64,000 nucleotides of DNA. Source: Symsagittifera roscoffensis. Taxonomy: Eukaryota > Xenacoelomorpha > Acoela > Convolutidae. Each line of letters opens with the position of its first letter. Position 1 is the stretch's first letter. Below are positions 45,691-56,971 of the stretch, one piece after another. A program made the position numbers and the translations under genes. A model generated the notes under the pieces. It was given only the letters and a program-made list of their open reading frames with translations. It had not been told where the DNA came from and searched no databases. The stretch covers positions 48,059,220-48,123,219 of the forward strand of contig NC_087063.1 of the NCBI RefSeq assembly GCF_963678635.1. The letters run 5' to 3'.

Positions 45691-46792
45691 TTTATTAACT
45701 ATTTTGTACCGCAAAGTCAAAAAAATTTCTGAAAAATGTGTTGAACAAATTGATAAAAGTTGAAAAATTACAGCTATGAAAACTTCTTAATTGTATCGAA
45801 TGAAGTTCACAAACAGCCCTTAAAAACGAAAATCATTTATCTAGCGACAACAAAGGCAACAAATTTTGGGTCGAAACCAGTTGAGCCGAAAACAAGACTG
45901 TTGTCATAAAACATTTCATTATATTTAAAAGTTTTAACGACCCATCCAAACTGAAACTCAAAATCCCAGATGGATATATTTTGAAAACAAAATTGACTAA
46001 ATCAATATCACATAAACGGAAACTCTTTGAATATTAAAAAAATGAAAAAAAAACTCGAAGTCAGACATGGTAATGGTAAATTAACGAATTTGTGAAGTTT
46101 CAGTTATAGTAAAACTGTTTAATATAAAAAAACAGTGCTGAAAAAGTGAACCAATTAAAACCCTGCCAGATAAATAAATGGCGCTAAAAAAACGGAAATA
46201 GAACTGACAGAAACTTTTAAACTTGATATTTAGAATTTTAGACTAGTTTTGAGGTTTTGCTGAGTTATCTAAAATTCTAAATATCCAGTTTAAGTGTTTT
46301 GACCTTAGATTTTATTAGGTTCACTTATATTGATTTGCTAAATGGAAGAAAACCTGAAAACTGAAGGCCGTATCAGCGACCTTGAGCTCTTTACTCGAGA
46401 ACAACATGGCTATTTTTAAACTCCATGTGGTTACAAACAATTTTGAACGCCTTATTCACATTCCTTGCCCAGAATGGGTATTGCCAACCAATTCATACCA
46501 ACCATAAAATAGGTTCTCATTCAGAACGCCTGTTATGCACTCTGCGGTGAACGAAAAACAATTTCAGCAGGACTTTCCTTTAGCAATTCCAAAATAATCA
46601 CCTCAAAACCTTAAAGGTAATTATTCTCGACTGGTCAAAATTAAACCAGTTCCGATGTCTCAATTCTAGACAAAACGTGGAATGAAAGACGACCACCGGG
46701 TTTGTAATAATAATCGTTAACTTAAATCGACAATTCGAGAAAGTCAGAACCACGAACAAGATCGAAATTGGGAAACAAAAAAGAAATTGAAC
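45691..46792. other. AT-rich spacer, no gene supported
   Basis: No motif-bearing open frame. The sequence after 45690 departs sharply from the tandem array. Confidence 0.4.
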
Positions 46793-47285
46793 ACAGAGAC
46801 AGAGCAAAGCTTCGCACCATTAGCGATACCAGAAAAATATAGCATGGCAAACTAACTATCAGAAAATGAGAAAAAAATTACCAAAAAAATTGATTTACAG
46901 AAATTTTCTTGTCTTGACTTCGTCTTCAATAAATTCCCAAGAAAGACAATTGAAAGCTAATTGAGCGTCGAAATAAAACTTACAGAGCGGTAAAAACTTA
47001 CCGAAAAAAATCATACAAATAACAACTAAGAAAAAAATTTTAGGTCTCCCCTAAAAGATTAAGATAACAACCTGCTATTGCTCATCAAACGGCTCGAAAT
47101 GAGGTCGCCAAGCCGATATAATAAAAGCCGAAACCCCTTGAGCCGAGCAAAGGAAAAAGAAAAGAAACACGAAAAAAACTGATATACTGAAATCGGAGTT
47201 GGTAAAATTACTGCCAACAAAGATAAAAAAAAACAAATTTTGAATAGAACAGAACGCGCGTTTAAAATGAAGACGTGCTCAAAAA
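46793..47285 (+). mobile_element. Head-end relic of a hairpin-ended element
   Basis: gcaaagcttcgcaccattagcgatacc at 46803 (quoted in part) is a diverged version of the head motif, followed by AT-rich text with ttggtaaaa segments also seen near 55182 and 60788. The tail hairpin is missing. The non-LTR retrotransposon starts where it ends, so the insertion may have interrupted it. Confidence 0.45.
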
Positions 47286-47288
47286 TAG

Positions 47289-47462
47289 TCCTTTGACAAA
47301 CCTATATTTATTCCAAAATCGCTAAATCCTACTGAACACGCTGCGCAACGAAAAGCACTAATCAAACGCAATGAACTCATAAAGCAGAACGTTGATACTA
47401 AAGAGCTTCGGATACGTAACCTAAAGCTGTATCATAACAATGAGCTGGTACCAACTGACTGA
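47289..47462 (+). pseudogene. ORF1 C-terminal fragment of the non-LTR element
   Basis: 57 codons after a TAG at 47286, containing SLNPTEHAAQRKALIKRNEL and LRIRNLKLYHNNELVP, then a TGA at 47460-47462. A basic helical C-terminus directly before ORF2 is usual for ORF1 of these elements. It is in the same frame as ORF2, so the TGA (followed by CTA) is the only barrier between them. Upstream sequence is unrelated, so the rest of ORF1 is lost by truncation. Confidence 0.65.
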
Positions 47463-50224
47463 CTATTGGCTTCATGCTGCCTTCTGAATACACAGAGCCT
47501 GATTAAAATTGATCGCCGTATCAAACTTTCAAATTTTCTTTCGTTACATTCGCCTGATCTCGTGTTCCTCACCGAAACGTGGCTGAAACGTGATATTGAC
47601 AGCTGCGACATCCTGCCATTCGGAGACTACACTGTTATCGGCCGAGCTGGGCGCAAAGCAACACAACATGGAGGAGTTCTTATTGCGATGAGAAAATCGT
47701 GTAATTTTCGATATTCCACTAAGGTATATTCTAACTTTTCAGCCTCTATCGAAATACACACAGCAAGCTTTGCACATTGCTTTTGCCTAATCTACAATGT
47801 TCCTTCCCAGTCCTCATATAGACTAACCATTGAAGATTTATCCGTTTGCCTGCAGTCTTGTTATAAATGGTTTAAGAAAAATTGCGATTCAAACCACATC
47901 TTAGCGGACTCTAGATATTTTACCGTGCTTGGTGATATCAATCTTCCTGATGTCTGTTGGAAATCTGGCGCGGCGATTAGTTGTTATTCGATTGATTTCC
48001 TATCAATAGTTGAAGATTTGCACTTCATACAACTTCTTGATGAGCCCTCACATGTTGACGGGAATTTGCTAGACGTTATTCTGTCCTCCAATACAGAAAC
48101 ATCCGTATCGATTACCGAAAAACCATATTCAGACCACTTCGGTGTGTTCTTCTCCTTTCCACTGGATTTTATTCCTTGCAATTATGCTCGTACATCAGTT
48201 TTTAGTCAAAACTTGTTCCGGCCAGATTTGTTTAACTTGCATCTGCACGAAGTCTACCAGCTGGCATGCCTTCCTCAACATGCCGATGTATCATATCAGA
48301 TTTACGAATCGATTCTAACTGCGCTTCGGGGATCGTGCAATTTAAAAAGCAAAAATCGTTCTGGTCTTCCATATTACTACTCGTCTCATACGATCCATTT
48401 GCTAAATAAATTCAAGACGTTAAAGCGCAAAGAAAGTAACAGCAACGCCTCAATCAGCAGGCTTCAGGCGGCTTACGAGGAATCAGTCGAACTTGACAAG
48501 GTCATACTTTTTGATCGAGTTTCGTGCAATTCTACTAATGATTGTTTTTCGTTTCTCCGTAGTTTACGTTCATCGTCTGGTTATCCTGGCTGTCTAGCAT
48601 GGGGGAAGCGACAAGCAAGCTCTGCGATATCCAAAGCAGCACTTTTCAATGAATATTTTGTCTCTGTTTATTCTGCTACTATCAACTCCTATGACTGCAT
48701 TGCACAACCAAACGCTCAAATACAATTGAATCAATTAAAAATTACCGTATCAAATGTTTCAGAAGTACTTAGTAAAACATCTAACGGGTCGATAGCATGC
48801 GATTCTATTCCGCCATCTCTCCTGTCCGCCTGTGCGAATATACTTGCCCCGATAATTTGCTCGCTGTTCCAGTCAATTTTGAGCTATGGTATCTGGCCCT
48901 CTTTCTCGAAATGTGCGTTCATTACTCCAATCTTTAAACCTGGTTCTGCTATTGACGTTGAGAACTACAGACCAATAAGCATTCTTCCTAAACTCTCTCA
49001 AGTACTTGAGAGAAGCATCTTCAATTACATATATCCCTACGTTAAAGCTAAAATCAGCAACTCGCAACATGGATCTCTTAAAAACAGGTCTACAGTTACT
49101 CAGCTAGTGGAGTTTGTTGACTTAATCTATACCTGCAATGACCAAAATATAGCTATATGGACCGTCTACTTTGACTTTCGGAAAGCTTTTGACTCTGTTC
49201 CGCATAATCTCCTCCTGAATAAATTGTCAATTATGGGCCTTGATCAGAAGTTTATTGACCTGCTTTCTTCTTATCTCCGCGGTCGCTCACAGCGTGTGCG
49301 CGTTGATGGCGTCCTTTCCGAATCTCTCGAAATCACATCCGGTGTACCCCAAGGCAGTGTGTTGGGCCCCTCCTATTTCTAATTTTCATCGATGACCTTC
49401 CAGATGCCACTTCCTCTTCCATTTGCTTCTTATTTGCTGATGACTGCAAGCTTACATCTTCATCGCCGAAGCAAGATCTTCAAACCGATATTGACGAGCT
49501 TGTTGCATGGTCTTTACGAAATGGCCTAACGCTTCATCCAGACAAGACGCAGTTTCTCGCTGTATCTAATGGTTGCAGGAATCTTCGCATGTCGGTCTTA
49601 CCAATAGCTAGCAAAAACACAGTGAAAGATCTTGGACTTCTGATATCATCGAATCTATCACGGAACGATCACACAAATGTTAAGCTTACCAAGGCTAATC
49701 AAACTCTTCATTTCATGATGAGGAACATTCCCTATCCATGCCCTATTGCTGTCCGTGCAAAGTTCTATAAGTTATGCGTGTTACCAAGTTTGTTATATGC
49801 TAACCAAGTTTGGTCGCCATCTCTGTGTTGTTTACGCAAAATGGAGACTTTTCACAAAAGGGCATTGAGATGGACAACGCGCTGTCAAGACCACTTAATG
49901 AACTTGAAGACGACCCGATGCCTACCAATATCCTACTATATTATATTCTATGACCTGTGTTTTTTCAACAAGCTTCTTCACCGCGACTATGACTTGGACC
50001 CGTTTCGATTTCTGAGTTTGGACTACAAGCGAGTATCTGGAAAACCCGAGCTACGACCCTTCTTTTTATGGAATCATCGAAGCTTCAAACGTATTACCGA
50101 TGGTTCTTTCTTTCAACGAATAACACGTTCCAGCAATTACATTACGAAGAAGACCGAAATCAGTTTATTTTCGCCTCCGACTGTGTCCAAGAGTCAAATC
50201 TCAAATCAGGATACATCTAACTGA
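47463..50224 (+). pseudogene. ORF2: AP endonuclease and reverse transcriptase
   Basis: The endonuclease occupies roughly the first 240 residues: LLNTQSL, LTETWL, GDINLPDVCW and SDHFGVFF supply the catalytic Asn, Glu, Asp/Asn and Asp-His residues. Reverse transcriptase follows: YRPISILPKLSQVLERSIF, QHGSLKNRSTVTQL, FDFRKAFDSVPH (motif A), SGVPQGSVLGP (motif B), and FADD (motif C) near 49435, then a thumb and C-terminal region ending at 50224. One base is missing in the C-run at 49367-49370, shifting the frame between motifs B and C and creating a stop at 49380. No in-frame ATG precedes the endonuclease; the first is near 47687. Otherwise the frame is intact, so the copy is young or the shift could be a read error. 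Confidence 0.92.
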
Positions 50225-50358
50225 AAGAATAAAACTTTTTGCATTTGAAAACTCCTGCTCATGGTATCTTAAATGCATTTGTTCAAACTGTAGATTGTAA
50301 ATATTTTATTTTAATTTGTTTAATGCCTTGTAATTACAGCAAGGGAATTTAAGTCTTT

Positions 50359-50378
50359 TAGTAGTAGTAGTAGTAGTA

Positions 50379-50429
<51 letters not shown>

Positions 50430-50446
50430 ATAGTAGTAGTAGCAGT
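50359..50446 (+). repeat. (TAG)n microsatellite tail
   Basis: About 29 trinucleotides with three interruptions (gaa, taa, agc). Its position directly after the retrotransposon 3' end marks it as the element's tail, possibly expanded later. Confidence 0.9.
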
Positions 50447-50870
50447 CCGTTCCGTTAGTTTAAGAAACTACAGAACTGGAGATGATCACCTTTTTTAACC
50501 ATCCTGTGAACAAAACGAAATTTTTTGCATGTCCAAAACAGTAACTACATATAATTGAATATGCAGCTTGTTGGTTACATTTTCAAGGAATAATCTTTTC
50601 ATGTTACGACAAAATGTTCAATTTCGCGGAACCTTAGAATAAATTGATTGTCAAAAGTTGTTTAGTATAATTAATTGTTTGATTTTCTTGTTTGGACTTG
50701 ATTAAAAATTTAAATCTCGCTTTGCATTCATCGCCCATAAGAAATATTGCTATTAATCTTAAATTAGCAATTGAAAAAGTAGACAAAAACTACAGATTGC
50801 TTGAAGCTATGTACATTATAAAGCAGTTCTAGTATCTAGTTACATTGATACTCGTTTAAAATTTGCATAA
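50447..50870. other. 3' flank of the aminopeptidase gene
   Basis: AT-rich sequence between the retrotransposon tail and the aminopeptidase stop codon. It should hold that gene's 3' untranslated region (minus strand). I could not pick a convincing AATAAA on that strand. Confidence 0.4.
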
Positions 50871-53800
50871 TCACTTGAACACAGGCAAGGCATTATTGAA
50901 GTACTTAGTGATCAGATTCAGTCCGTGATTGACATCGTCAACATAACCAGTTTCCCTGATCGAATGCATCGACAGACATCCAACTCCCATATCAACCGTT
51001 TCTATTCCCAGTTTTGCCGCCAGAATCGGTCCGACAGTCGTCCCACAAGGCGAATCATTACGAACAGCTAATGTTTGCAACGGAACTTTATTTGTTCCAT
51101 TTTGCTCGCTTTCTGCGACTGATTTCAGCACCGCCAAACTTCGACTCGATGACGCATAACGTTGGTTGCAGTTTATTTTTTGCACCGGTCCGCCGCCTAG
51201 TTTTGGTTTCATGTTATCTTCATGTTTTTCAGGGTAGTTCGGATGTACGTAATGTGCCACATCCATAGATATATGGAAGGAGCTGGCAAGCGTCCTTTCG
51301 AACAATTCATTGCTTGGTCTTTCCGACTGCTGCAAGTTGAGAACCTCTGTTACTCTCCTGATGATGGACTCTGTGAATCTGGAGTCAGCACCCTGATAAG
51401 ACAAAGATCCCACTTCCTCGTTATCGTAGAGAAACGCCATTCTAATTTTGTCTTCATCTTTCAAAGAGCCTGAAGAGTCTAAACAGAACATAACTTCTAG
51501 CCAGTAAACTAATTTTCCGTTTTCATAAATAGTTTTCATTAATTGATCTGCGATCAAAAAAGTAAAAAGTCTTGCTGGTACTTCAATAGTTACTTCAAGT
51601 AAATTTTGAAATCATAGAACGAATTATTGCAGACTGAAATCCTTGAATGAGCTTCATGTCTGAGTTGAAAATCACTGTGGCTAATGCAGTAGCGGATAAG
51701 AGGGGGGGGACATGCCTCTTCCCCTCAGGGATTCGACCGCCTGACTACCCAAAGGGTCCCCCTTTGGTACTATTTTAAGACCTCCATTTTGGCTGACTAA
51801 CCTTCAAATTTTTCTAAAGGCGCCAATATATACTACTTTTTTTGGCGGGAGTGGGGGGGGGGGGGGGGGGTGGTTTAAGAACGCTTGTCGAAAAAACGCA
51901 ATTAAAATGCAACTGCGGTGCAAAAATTTTGGTCAAAACGGTCTTTTTAGGGCTTTGGGTGAGCTCGAAAATCGATTTGGTCAACCTAAAAAAAAAAAGA
52001 TAAAAATCGACAAATTTTTGAACTCTAAGAAAATTCGCCCCATCCCTCGAGAAAATCCTAGATCCGCCCCTGGGCTAATAGAATAGATATAATTTTACAA
52101 TCCGATGGATATGGCTATTAGCGGAGTTTACACCCATGTTTCTAAAGTGTTTCGTGAGAGGTTCACTTGCCTATTAAGGCATAAGTTGAAATGTAGCAGG
52201 AGAGAAGGTTGTCCAATCTGGCAGAGAAAATGAACTCATCGTTCGCTCCACCCAAACATGGTTTCTGGTGATCGTAGAGAGCTAGTTCAAAATCCACTAT
52301 TGAGTTCACGTCTTCTAGGCTCAATTCTTTCTTCAAGAGTTCAACCACAACTGGACTGGTTTGATTGACAAACGACGAATGTTCCGAATCTGGAAATAAC
52401 TTTGAAACAGTAGCATACCGCGGTTTGCCATACGTTTTGATGCCATTTTATGGTACCCATTTTTGGTCGACCAATGCATAAAAATTCTTAAAACGGCAAA
52501 ATATATTTTTATTTTGAAATAGTGCCACAAAAATGTCTTTTCTATTTAAGGAGAAAACTTTGCTAAATATATTTATTCTAGCTTTGCAGAAGAGCTAGAA
52601 AATTCGATACGATTGACCTTTAAAAAAGGGAGACTTTTTTGAAAAAAAAAAACCGCTCCGTCGGTAAACTCTTGTGCACACCACTGCTTTGATACAGTGC
52701 TGATTTAAATTATCTGGACAAAATGAACAAACCTTAAGTTTTTCAAACAGGTTTTTTTCAAATTGGGTTAAGATTAGACAAAAAATGAAGAGAACAAAAG
52801 TTGCTTAGAAATTCCTCAGGATTAATATGGTGTAATTTTTTCTCCGAAAATCTCCGAAATTTTACCCCAAAAATGGGTCATTTTGGCTTTTTTTAATTAT
52901 TCAAGAATTACGCTGAAAATACTTTGTTATTTGATAAGAAAATTATATCACAAGAAGCGCCTTACACAGCCCAACAACATTTAAGAAGGGTCAAATCTCC
53001 AAAAGTTTGCGCAAATTGTTTCAAATTTGTTTTTAAACAGAGGTACTGGGTTTTATATAGTAAAAACCACATTTATTGACTATCAAGTAAAAAATTTTTC
53101 TCTTATTCTACTTTTTGGAGATTTAACCCTTCTTAAACTTTGTTGGGCTGAGTAAAACGCTTCTTGTGATATAATTTTCTTATCAATTAACAAAGTATTT
53201 TCAGCGTAATTCTTGAATAATTGAAAAAAGCCAAAATGACCCATTTTTGGGGTAAAATTTTGGTTGAGATTTTCGGAGAAAAAATTAAACCATATTAATT
53301 CTGAGGAAATTCTAAGCAACTTCTGTTCTCTTCACTTTTTGTCTAATCTTAACCCAATTTGAGAAAAACGCGTTTGAAACCTCAAGTTCTGTTCGTTTTG
53401 TCCGGATAATTTAAATCAGCACTGTATGAACTCAAAAATATTTTCCAATTTATTTTTTCATGTTGAAGATATTTTAACAATCTCCTAAACCTTTACCTGT
53501 CCCATTAAACAAAAAGCCAAATAAAAATGAAAAACAACGCTTCAATAGTCAGAAACTTTCATTCTGTGTATAAGCGATTCATGTTCTGAATCTCTGCTCA
53601 GTTGTCCTGGAAAATTTCTCATATTCCGCTTTCACCCTGAAGCGATAATAATTATTTCAGGCGTTCGATGCCAAACAAATCAAATCAACCAAAGTATATA
53701 CCACGAAATTTAACAGTTGATTGGTCGCTGGCTAACCTTTCGAGCCTTGGATCAATTCATGTTTTTCCACAGCAGCTATGATCGGAACCACATGCTTCTC

Positions 53801-54069
53801 CAAATTGGGTGAGAACTTCTTGTGGTATTCGCGGTCCAAATGAATACAGATATTTGGCACGTTCAGCAGCGGTTTCTCAAACTTGACTAACTTTTCTTCC
53901 AGAATGTGTCCTTCTGCCTTTAGGATTACTCTACCGGACATAGATAGGTCTCTGTCAAACCAGGTGTGCCAAATACCCCCTCCATAAAGTTGGACTCCAA
54001 CTTGCTGGAACCCTTCGTTTGATTTCTTAGAAGCTGGTTTCAATTTGAGACAGGGAGAGTCAGTGTGTG
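50871..54069 (-). CDS. DNPEP: Aspartyl aminopeptidase (M18), C-terminal exons
   Basis: Cytosolic M18 metallopeptidase that removes N-terminal Asp or Glu from peptides. Three exons on the minus strand: 54069-53737, 52389-52171 and 51478-50871 (stop included), about 385 residues in total; family members are about 475. The dizinc-site residues are present: AHTDSP at the start of the first visible exon, SARLDNL (second), YDNEEVGS, ISMDVAH and SMHSIRE (third). Phases agree at both joins (GSK-D-SEHS and YALI-D-SSG). The intron between exons 2 and 3 has a GC donor. Roughly 85-90 N-terminal residues, expected in one or two upstream exons, were not found between 54070 and 56970. They may be diverged, lie beyond the carbonic anhydrase gene, or be lost. 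The visible part has no stop or frameshift. Confidence 0.93.
51479..52170 (-). other. GC-AG intron of the aminopeptidase gene
   Basis: On the minus strand the exon ends ATAG and the intron starts GCAAGTG. The only nearby GT would leave the wrong phase. The GC site gives the in-frame join ALI-D-SS expected for this family. The strong match of the remaining donor bases (AG before, AAGT after) is typical of real GC donors. The acceptor is ttctgtttag. Confidence 0.85.
51687..52072. mobile_element. hAT-like MITE in the aminopeptidase intron
   Basis: The ends cagtagcggat and (reverse complement) caggggcggat are inverted repeats. The flanks are GGCTAATG and GGCTAATA, an 8-bp target-site duplication with one mismatch. 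It is 386 bp, has no coding capacity, and includes an 18-base poly-G tract at 51853-51870. A diverged relative lies in the first carbonic anhydrase intron near 57335. Confidence 0.8.
52695..53424. mobile_element. Long-arm fold-back element, Tc1/mariner-like ends
   Basis: CAGTGCTGATTTAAATTATC at the left and its reverse complement at the right are flanked by TA on both sides. The inverted arms extend about 310 bp each (52695-53006 and 53111-53424) around a ~100-bp spacer, with many but minor mismatches. A TA target and CAGTG ends suggest mobilisation by a Tc1/mariner transposase. It lies in the intron between the first two visible aminopeptidase exons, so the transcript would form a long RNA hairpin. 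Confidence 0.88.
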
Positions 54070-54399
54070 CTAAAACAGAAATTACCATAAGCAACATTTT
54101 TTATTGATCAATAATTCATCACAGTAATTTGCAGTCGAGAAAACATTGAAAATAAAAAACATTGAAAACGCAATAATAAGTTATCATTAGTTTTTGAGGC
54201 ACGGCAAATCTTTTGATGTTTCTGAGAATTTGTGCCTTTCAAGTGATTTCTCTGATGGGTGAAACTCAGATTTTGAAGATGGGTTAAATTTATTGAAGAA
54301 ATTGGCTGTATTAATTCAACTCTAATGTTTATTGGCAGTGAGAGTATCTTGTTTATTAAATCTCAAGAGGTAAGACCTCAAAATGAATTTTATTGGCGC
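54070..54399. other. Region upstream of the first visible aminopeptidase exon
   Basis: Begins with the acceptor (tttctgttttag on the minus strand). The rest is AT-rich intron or upstream sequence with no recognised exon. Confidence 0.5.
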
Positions 54400-55545
54400 A
54401 GAGACGAAGCTGAGCTTTGCATCACTTGCGATACAACATTTATAAGAATAAAACAGAAAGGCACTCAAGAGCTATCAAAGAGGACTTGAGAAATGTAACC
54501 GTAGAAGAAACAGTTAGAAACAAAAAATTTTTAAAGAGTCCCAAGTGGGGTTGAATTTGGGAATTCAAAAATTTAAAATTGGGACCAAAATCTTAAGGAT
54601 CTCATGAATAATATCGGAAAATTGTAGGAAACAAAATATTAAGTAATTAAGCAGACAGAATTAAAGCCGACAGCCAATTAGATGAAAATCATCAAAATTT
54701 TTCAGCAAAATCTTATTGCAAAATATACATGTTCTGCCAAATAGTATCCAAGAATGCCATATAGGTACCAAAATCAAAGTGGTATATACAATTCGGAAAC
54801 GAAACCGGAGCTAAATCGAAAGCCGAAAAATCATAAGCGAAAAAGGAATATCGATGTTTTATACCTATATATACAACCAATCTATCAAAATGAATACAGA
54901 TAGTTTTGAAAACAAAAGATGCCAAGACAAAAAATGCAAAATAAGCATCGGAACGAAACTTACCAAGCGGAAACAAAAAAACTTCAGCAGAAGCCCTTCA
55001 CGACGAAAAAAATTCAAAAAATCTAAAATTTTGAGTCCCCCTTCCCCTCACAATACACACGCACACGAAAACGTTTTTCGGTCATCAAACGATGCAATAA
55101 GGGGCCACTAGTAGATATTAAAAAACTGAAACCGATTAATTCGAAAAAGAACTGGAAACACGAGAATTTAACAAATCGAGTTGGTAAAATCGCATCCTAT
55201 GTACAAAGCAAATTTCGATTCCGCCGGATTTCTAAAATTGAAGCAATTACAGAGAAACTTGTTTGCATCAAAACGTTTCTTAGATCTGGCAACTAAGTCG
55301 ACAAACAATAGGCCGAAAAAATTTAAACTGGAACTTTTACCTTTTGAAAAAACAGGCCCTGGTCAGATTCGTACCCGGTACCTTTGCCTTCCAAACGTAT
55401 TTGTTACCTCCATGCTGGATACCATACAGTGATAAATTTGAATTCGTCATGAACCAAGGTACCACCAAGAGTCAATGAGTCCTGTGAACAAAGTTATTTA
55501 CGGGAAAAAAGTGAAGTACACGATTGCAATACCCTTGTGTAACAT
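54400..55545 (+). mobile_element. Hairpin-ended repeat element E3 (diverged)
   Basis: The head is at 54405 (gacgaagctgagctttgcatcacttgcgatacaac, quoted in part). A minus-strand tRNA-like segment at 55355-55424 contains GGGTACGAATC. The tail is near 55527-55555, where the hairpin is degraded (cccttgtg and cacaaagg). Internal text is AT-rich and lacks the ~175-bp repeats. Confidence 0.45.
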
Positions 55546-56971
55546 GGCACAAAGGAAATTCTAAACCTCCAATGACATTACGTTTTGACATGAAAACAAT
55601 ATAGTTTCCACAAAAAAATCGAATTTTAGAAGGCCATCGAGTTATGTTAAAAAGCAGAAAGAAACTTCATTCGGTTATTTTATTTCTCAGTCATGAAGTC
55701 ATTTTCCATTTAAAAGAACGATTCTCTCTATTTTTTTAAAAAGCGTATCAAACAAATATGCATCAAAGAGACTTTGAGTTGGACCTCAAAGCGCGTCGTA
55801 AGAACATATTTCAAACTGCCATTTTTCCGCTGCATTGGGCAAATTATAACTCCATTTAGATACCCTAGGGAAACTTATACTTTTGGAGCGATTTCCCTTC
55901 GCGTAATTAAACTCCACCTGAGCTCATTTGAATTCACAATCTGCAGACTTCAATTCAGAAATCATCAACCCCTCCCCTATTCTGTCTCAATTTACAGGGG
56001 TACTTAAAAAAATGGTCCCAAAATATCTTCTGTGTTCCCAGATTATTAAAATTAACGTTATTAGATATATTTTAAAATTCAAACAGGAAACTAATCAGAG
56101 TTTTTTACTTAAAATGTTTTGGGCAATTTCCGAGTTTTGCAAGTGAATTGATAATTATGGCAACTTTTTTTTCTTTAAAACGCTTTTTACTCTTTCAAAA
56201 TTTTTCTTTTGAAATGATACTTATGACAACTGCCTTCTGTTGATAACCTTATATAGAAAATTTCCATTATAAATTTTTCTTCTGCTTCCATCGACCCGAA
56301 GCGTTTCCTTTTGTTTTTATCCGCTGGAAGTACATTTCACGTGGTCTGACGGACTACATTTTTAAACAAGGGCTTTTTAAATAGGACTCATTAAAAATGG
56401 CGAGGCTGCATTTCTGAACGAGAGTACCTTTACGTGGGCGACCTGTTTTAAGCACTATCTTTGAGCAAAAGAAGGGAAAACTGAGACTCTTTTAGCAGAC
56501 TAGCGTTATACAACTGACGCATAATTCATTCATAAAAAAACGCTTGTTCTTGCGGGCACCTATTTTTCTGACTTGTTAAATGTAACAGCAAGCCTCTTTT
56601 ACCTTCCGTTGAGTCTACGCTTAGTAGCCTCAATTTACAATAAGAATCAGTCTAGATTAAGACTGGCATTTAAATAATTTCCTTCTGCAAACGCAGTTGC
56701 TTTCGGCGTGGTTGCTTAGAACAATAACATATCAATCCGACCTACTAACTTCTTTAAATAGCATTTCAAGGCCGAAATATATTCAGGCTTATTCTTATTT
56801 ATTAAAGAGCTAGTAAATGTGTTTAGGGTTTGTCACCCCCGTTTACATTAGCTGTCAATAAGTGTTTCTACATAACTTGACATAGAAAAGAATCTCGGCT
56901 CTTGAAAGAAGTAAATATCTATTATCGTAGCCTGAAATTCAGCCTTGTTGTCCTTGGAGCAGAGATTTGCA
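55546..56971. other. Intergenic or 5' region between two divergent genes
   Basis: Lies between the aminopeptidase (minus) and carbonic anhydrase (plus) start sides. No supported exon. Upstream of 56972 I see no convincing TATA box at a canonical distance, and the transcription start is unknown. Confidence 0.4.

Larger units (their letters stand above)
47286..50446 (+). mobile_element. Non-LTR retrotransposon (APE/RT, Jockey/CR1-like group)
   Basis: 5'-truncated element: the end of ORF1 (47289-47462), ORF2 with endonuclease and reverse transcriptase (47463-50224, one frameshift), a short 3' untranslated region, and a (TAG)n tail at 50359-50446. Short-repeat rather than poly-A tails are known in several non-LTR clades. 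The GC content is higher than its surroundings. Clade assignment rests on general motif resemblance only. Confidence 0.9.

Noticed and set aside
56945-56971. Earlier start for carbonic anhydrase at a TTG
   Set aside because: The ATG at 56972 gives a proper signal peptide. Upstream in-frame residues lack an ATG.
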